This document shows positions 57,479 through 60,398 of a DNA stretch of 60,398 bases, piece after piece (position 1 is the first letter of the stretch; every line of letters starts with the position of its first letter). The stretch covers positions 1 to 60,398 of the forward strand of contig CAUCXT010000016.1 in the NCBI GenBank assembly GCA_958446835.1, written 5' to 3'. The translations under genes were made by a program, and so were the position numbers. The notes beneath the pieces are model-generated. The model was not told the origin of the DNA. It saw nothing but the letters and a program-made list of their open reading frames with translations, and ran no database searches. Source of the stretch: an uncultured Eubacterium sp. (GTDB lineage Bacteria; Bacillota; Clostridia; Lachnospirales; Lachnospiraceae).

Positions 57479-59593
57479 ATGGACAGCATAAGTGAGGAAC
57501 GTATTAAAAATATATTGGACAGCGCAGATGTTAATTATTCATATAAGCTGGCAAAGGAGCTTGAGACTATACGCAGCAATCCTGTGCTTGGCTACAGGAG
57601 CGCCGGTTCTGAGGCAGAGCATGAGGCTGGGGAGCTTATCTTTGACAGGATGAAGGAGGCGGGCTTTTCTAATGTCCGCAAGGACAGAGTTGATGTCGAT
57701 GCGTGGGAGTTTAGGCGCGCGGTTATCAGGGCTTGCGCCGATGGCGAGGAGAGAGAGCTTCAGCTTGGAGCATATCAGACGAACTATGTCACGGATGGAT
57801 ATGAGAGCGTGCAGATAGTGGATGCCGGCAAGGGTACTCTTGAGGATTATGAGGAGCTTGAAAGACTTGGAATATCCGTGGAGGGTAAGCTTGTCATGGC
57901 ACAAATAAACCAGCGCGAGGAGTGGTGGATTAATTTTCCGGTATATCAGGCAAAGCTCAAGGGTGCTAGGGGCTTCATAGCTGTTCAAGCGGGCGGCTAC
58001 GGTGAAGTGGCGGAGAATGCGCTTAATGCGCAGGACATTGCGGGACCGAGTGATGCACCGGCATTTTCAATTTCAAGAGCAGATGCGGAATTTATAAAAA
58101 AATGCATGGCTGGCGAAAGGGAATGTACGGTACTGTTTGACGCGTATACTAAGGTGGTTCCCGGTGCGAGCACCTACAATATTGTAGGTGAGATTCCGGG
58201 TGAGAATCCGGATAGGATGATACTTCTGTCCGGTCACTATGACTCATATTTTTCGGGCTTTCAGGATGACAATACAGCAGTTAGTATGCTGATTGAGATA
58301 GGGCGCATGCTGATAAAGAGCAGCTACAAGCCGCATAACACTATAGTGCTGTGTGCCATGGCGGCAGAGGAGTGGGGTGTAATCAACTCTAAGTATGACT
58401 GGTCGACAGGCGCATACGAGGAGGTATTTACCGTGCATCCTGAGTGGAAGGGCAAGGTCATTGCAGACCTGAACTTTGAGCTTCCGGCATTTGCACATGG
58501 AAATAAGGATTATGTACGCTCTACCTACGAATATAGGAATTTTTTCAGGAGAATATTGAAGGAGTATCCGGGGGATTTGCACGAAGCGTACCCGGATGGC
58601 GTCGGAACGAAGGCACCTATACAGACATGGTCGGATGATTTCTCGGTTGCAATATCAGGTATTCCGTCAACGGTGAATGAATTTGCGGGTGGCAAGTTCA
58701 TGGAATCGCACTATCATTCACAGTATGACAGCGATGAGTTCTACGATGAGAGAGTGTATCTGTTCCATCATAAACTATATGCGTATATATTGCTGCGGCT
58801 TGATAGTACGAGCGTTGCACCTATAGATTTCACAATTCTGTGTGATGAGCTTCTGCACAGATTTGACAGGGATATATGTGAGGACAGGGCGGCAGCAGAT
58901 GAGCTTATACAGGCGGTGACGGATTTAAAGCTGGAGGCACTGCGGGTTAATGAGGTTGTTGAAGGACGCAATTGCCCGGAGATAGCACTCACACGTTCAG
59001 ATGATGGATACAGCCGCAGCGGTGAAGCAGTTGAAAATCATGGCGTGAGAGCAAGAGATAATGATGACATGCGCATTGAGGCGGAGCTTCTTAAGGCTTT
59101 TGCGCTTGCACAGGATACGCTTGTGACACTCAACTGGCAGGATGACGTGCTGTTCCCTTATGAAACTGCAATGAATGATGTGGTTTTCATTGGTAAGGCT
59201 ATTGACGCCTTAAGCGCTGAAAAGGATACCGACAAGCCGCTTGCAAGAATAAAAAATGCTTTAAACTGGATTTACAGAATAGACAATAATCAGTATGCAT
59301 TTAAGTTTGAAAAGGCGGTATATGAGTATTTTACGGGTTATGTTCTCAATCAGCCGCGAGAAAGGCTCAAGTGGGGATATGGCAGGATAATTCACCACGA
59401 AAATCTTTTTGATGTGGTTAGAAGCCTTATTGACAAATTGAAGGCTATGGATGAAAATGTGGATGTAAGCCATGAACTTTCGGTGCTTACACAGGCGAGA
59501 GTGCGTCAGCAGAATTATCTGGTGCTTGACGTAAAGAATACTACACAGTATGTTAAAGAGATTACACAGATTATTCATAATTGTTTATATTAG
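57479..59593 (+). CDS. M28-family zinc peptidase with PA domain
   Basis: The 704-aa protein matches M28 aminopeptidase-like enzymes. Residues ~130-230 resemble a PA insert; the metal site includes H253 and D255 in SGHYDSYFSGFQDDN, E-E in MAAEEWG, and a late H in ESHYHSQYDS. There is no signal peptide, so it should be cytoplasmic. The C-terminal ~200 residues are helical and unmatched. Start ATG 57479 follows GCGAGG. The GNAT gene follows 27 bases later and is probably co-transcribed. Confidence 0.85.
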   Translation: MDSISEERIKNILDSADVNYSYKLAKELETIRSNPVLGYRSAGSEAEHEAGELIFDRMKEAGFSNVRKDRVDVDAWEFRRAVIRACADGEERELQLGAYQTNYVTDGYESVQIVDAGKGTLEDYEELERLGISVEGKLVMAQINQREEWWINFPVYQAKLKGARGFIAVQAGGYGEVAENALNAQDIAGPSDAPAFSISRADAEFIKKCMAGERECTVLFDAYTKVVPGASTYNIVGEIPGENPDRMILLSGHYDSYFSGFQDDNTAVSMLIEIGRMLIKSSYKPHNTIVLCAMAAEEWGVINSKYDWSTGAYEEVFTVHPEWKGKVIADLNFELPAFAHGNKDYVRSTYEYRNFFRRILKEYPGDLHEAYPDGVGTKAPIQTWSDDFSVAISGIPSTVNEFAGGKFMESHYHSQYDSDEFYDERVYLFHHKLYAYILLRLDSTSVAPIDFTILCDELLHRFDRDICEDRAAADELIQAVTDLKLEALRVNEVVEGRNCPEIALTRSDDGYSRSGEAVENHGVRARDNDDMRIEAELLKAFALAQDTLVTLNWQDDVLFPYETAMNDVVFIGKAIDALSAEKDTDKPLARIKNALNWIYRIDNNQYAFKFEKAVYEYFTGYVLNQPRERLKWGYGRIIHHENLFDVVRSLIDKLKAMDENVDVSHELSVLTQARVRQQNYLVLDVKNTTQYVKEITQIIHNCLY

Positions 59594-59620
59594 AAACTTT
59601 TGAAAAGGGGTAAACAGCAA

Positions 59621-60253
59621 ATGACAAGTGATACGTTGTATCGAGTGAAAAGGGAAGATTTTCCGAAGCTGGAACAGCTTTTAATCAAATGCTTTGAAAA
59701 GGATCCTCTGTATGTCAGTATGATACCGGATGAGGATGTCAGAAAAAGACTTATGCCGGAGCTTTTTAAGTGTGATTTGAATGAGTTCTATGAGACATGT
59801 GAGATATTCGCGGACAGCGAAGATATCAATGGAATTTTAGTTGTATCCGATGAGGCGGAGCCGTATAATCTGGTGCGCTTCTACTTATCAGAGGCACTTG
59901 CGGAGCTGAGAACGGACGGATATCTATTGAAGGAAGACCCATCCATGAAAACTCTTAAAAACTTCATAATAGGAAGAGATTATCTCAATTCGAGCTGGAC
60001 GGATCAGCTTCACCAGAATAACAGATTACATATTATATATCTTGCGGTAAATCCTGAGCTTCAGCACCATGGAATTGCCGCTAAGCTCATCGGTGAGGTC
60101 GTGAATTATGCGGATAAGCATAAGATGATGATATCACTTGAGACACATAATCCAAAGAATGTTGATATGTATAAGCATTTCGGCTTTCAGATGTACGACA
60201 CAATACAGAAACATTTCGGGCTTACGCAGTACTGTATGATAAAACAGGCGTGA
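59621..60253 (+). CDS. GNAT-family N-acetyltransferase
   Basis: The 210-aa protein has the GNAT core: LHIIYLAVNPELQHHGIAAKLIGEVV (motif A, the acetyl-CoA pyrophosphate loop read as QHHGIA) and ISLETHNPKNVDMYKHFGFQMYD (motif B). The acceptor is unknown. ATG 59621 follows AAAGGGG; a TTG at 59600 would include that ribosome site. It is complete and ends 145 bases before the window edge. Confidence 0.85.
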   Translation: MTSDTLYRVKREDFPKLEQLLIKCFEKDPLYVSMIPDEDVRKRLMPELFKCDLNEFYETCEIFADSEDINGILVVSDEAEPYNLVRFYLSEALAELRTDGYLLKEDPSMKTLKNFIIGRDYLNSSWTDQLHQNNRLHIIYLAVNPELQHHGIAAKLIGEVVNYADKHKMMISLETHNPKNVDMYKHFGFQMYDTIQKHFGLTQYCMIKQA

Positions 60254-60292
60254 AGAAAATCCGTTTTACCTTAATGGACGATTAAAATATCC

Positions 60293-60321
60293 TTGCATAA
60301 AAGGGGATTTTGTCATACTAT
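60293..60321 (+). promoter_or_regulatory. possible promoter for a gene beyond the window
   Basis: TTGCAT (60293-60298), 17-base spacer, TACTAT (60316-60321). The gene it would serve lies outside the window. Confidence 0.3.
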
Positions 60322-60398
60322 ATTAATAAAATTAAGTAACTACTAGAGTAGTCTCGGAAACACAATGCATAAAGGATGAGATTTTTGCATACATGGCG

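Overview
The window looks like chromosomal DNA of a spore-forming, gut-type Lachnospiraceae (Firmicutes, Clostridia). Evidence: spoIIR, Ile-specific T-box control of ileS, AggAGG-type ribosome binding sites, TTGnnn-N17-TATAAT promoters, moderate-to-low G+C, Rpn-family nuclease and three AAA-ATPase/PD-(D/E)XK genes that abound in this family. The genus cannot be fixed from sequence alone.

Layout. 1-76: the 3' end of a group II intron (domains V and VI). 493-2136: Rpn-family gene and a TetR regulator. 2278-12440: a lipid locus: patatin-like phospholipase, acyltransferase, then ACP, a fused ketosynthase/chain-length-factor-like protein, KR (FabG), DH (FabZ type), AT (FabD), AccD, AccA, a flavin reductase and an acyl-ACP thioesterase. 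There is no enoyl reductase, AccB or AccC here. 12657-18405: ordinary chromosomal genes (ispE, GntR regulator, spoIIR, ddl, murI, DUF1934). 18614-28741: accessory stretch with an ATPase/nuclease-like pair, an ABC exporter next to a regulator broken by a stop codon, an EndA-like nuclease, an AAA-ATPase-like protein and an A+T-rich metallophosphoesterase. 29030-37261: pncB with palindromic operators, ABC exporter-plsC-Nudix operon, and a MerR-SDR-MFS set.

37316-49118 is a second accessory island: two more AAA-ATPase-like genes, two paralogous small secreted proteins sharing a precisely spaced inverted-repeat element, a large HTH/TPR-like regulator, an unlisted 50-residue exported peptide gene convergent to that regulator, lipoproteins, a small HTH protein and a fragment of a second regulator of the same kind. 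I read this as a candidate peptide-pheromone (RRNPP-like) circuit. 49093-60253: ileS with promoter and T-box, a short terminated transcript candidate, metE, an HTH/HipA-like kinase pair with operators inside its promoter, an M28 peptidase and a GNAT acetyltransferase.

The two most interesting systems are (1) the enoyl-reductase-free type II fatty-acid/polyketide-like operon whose KS and catalytically dead KS are fused in one chain, and (2) the regulator, 50-aa peptide and secreted-protein circuit at 39168-45522. All family assignments were made by eye from motifs; no database search was run.
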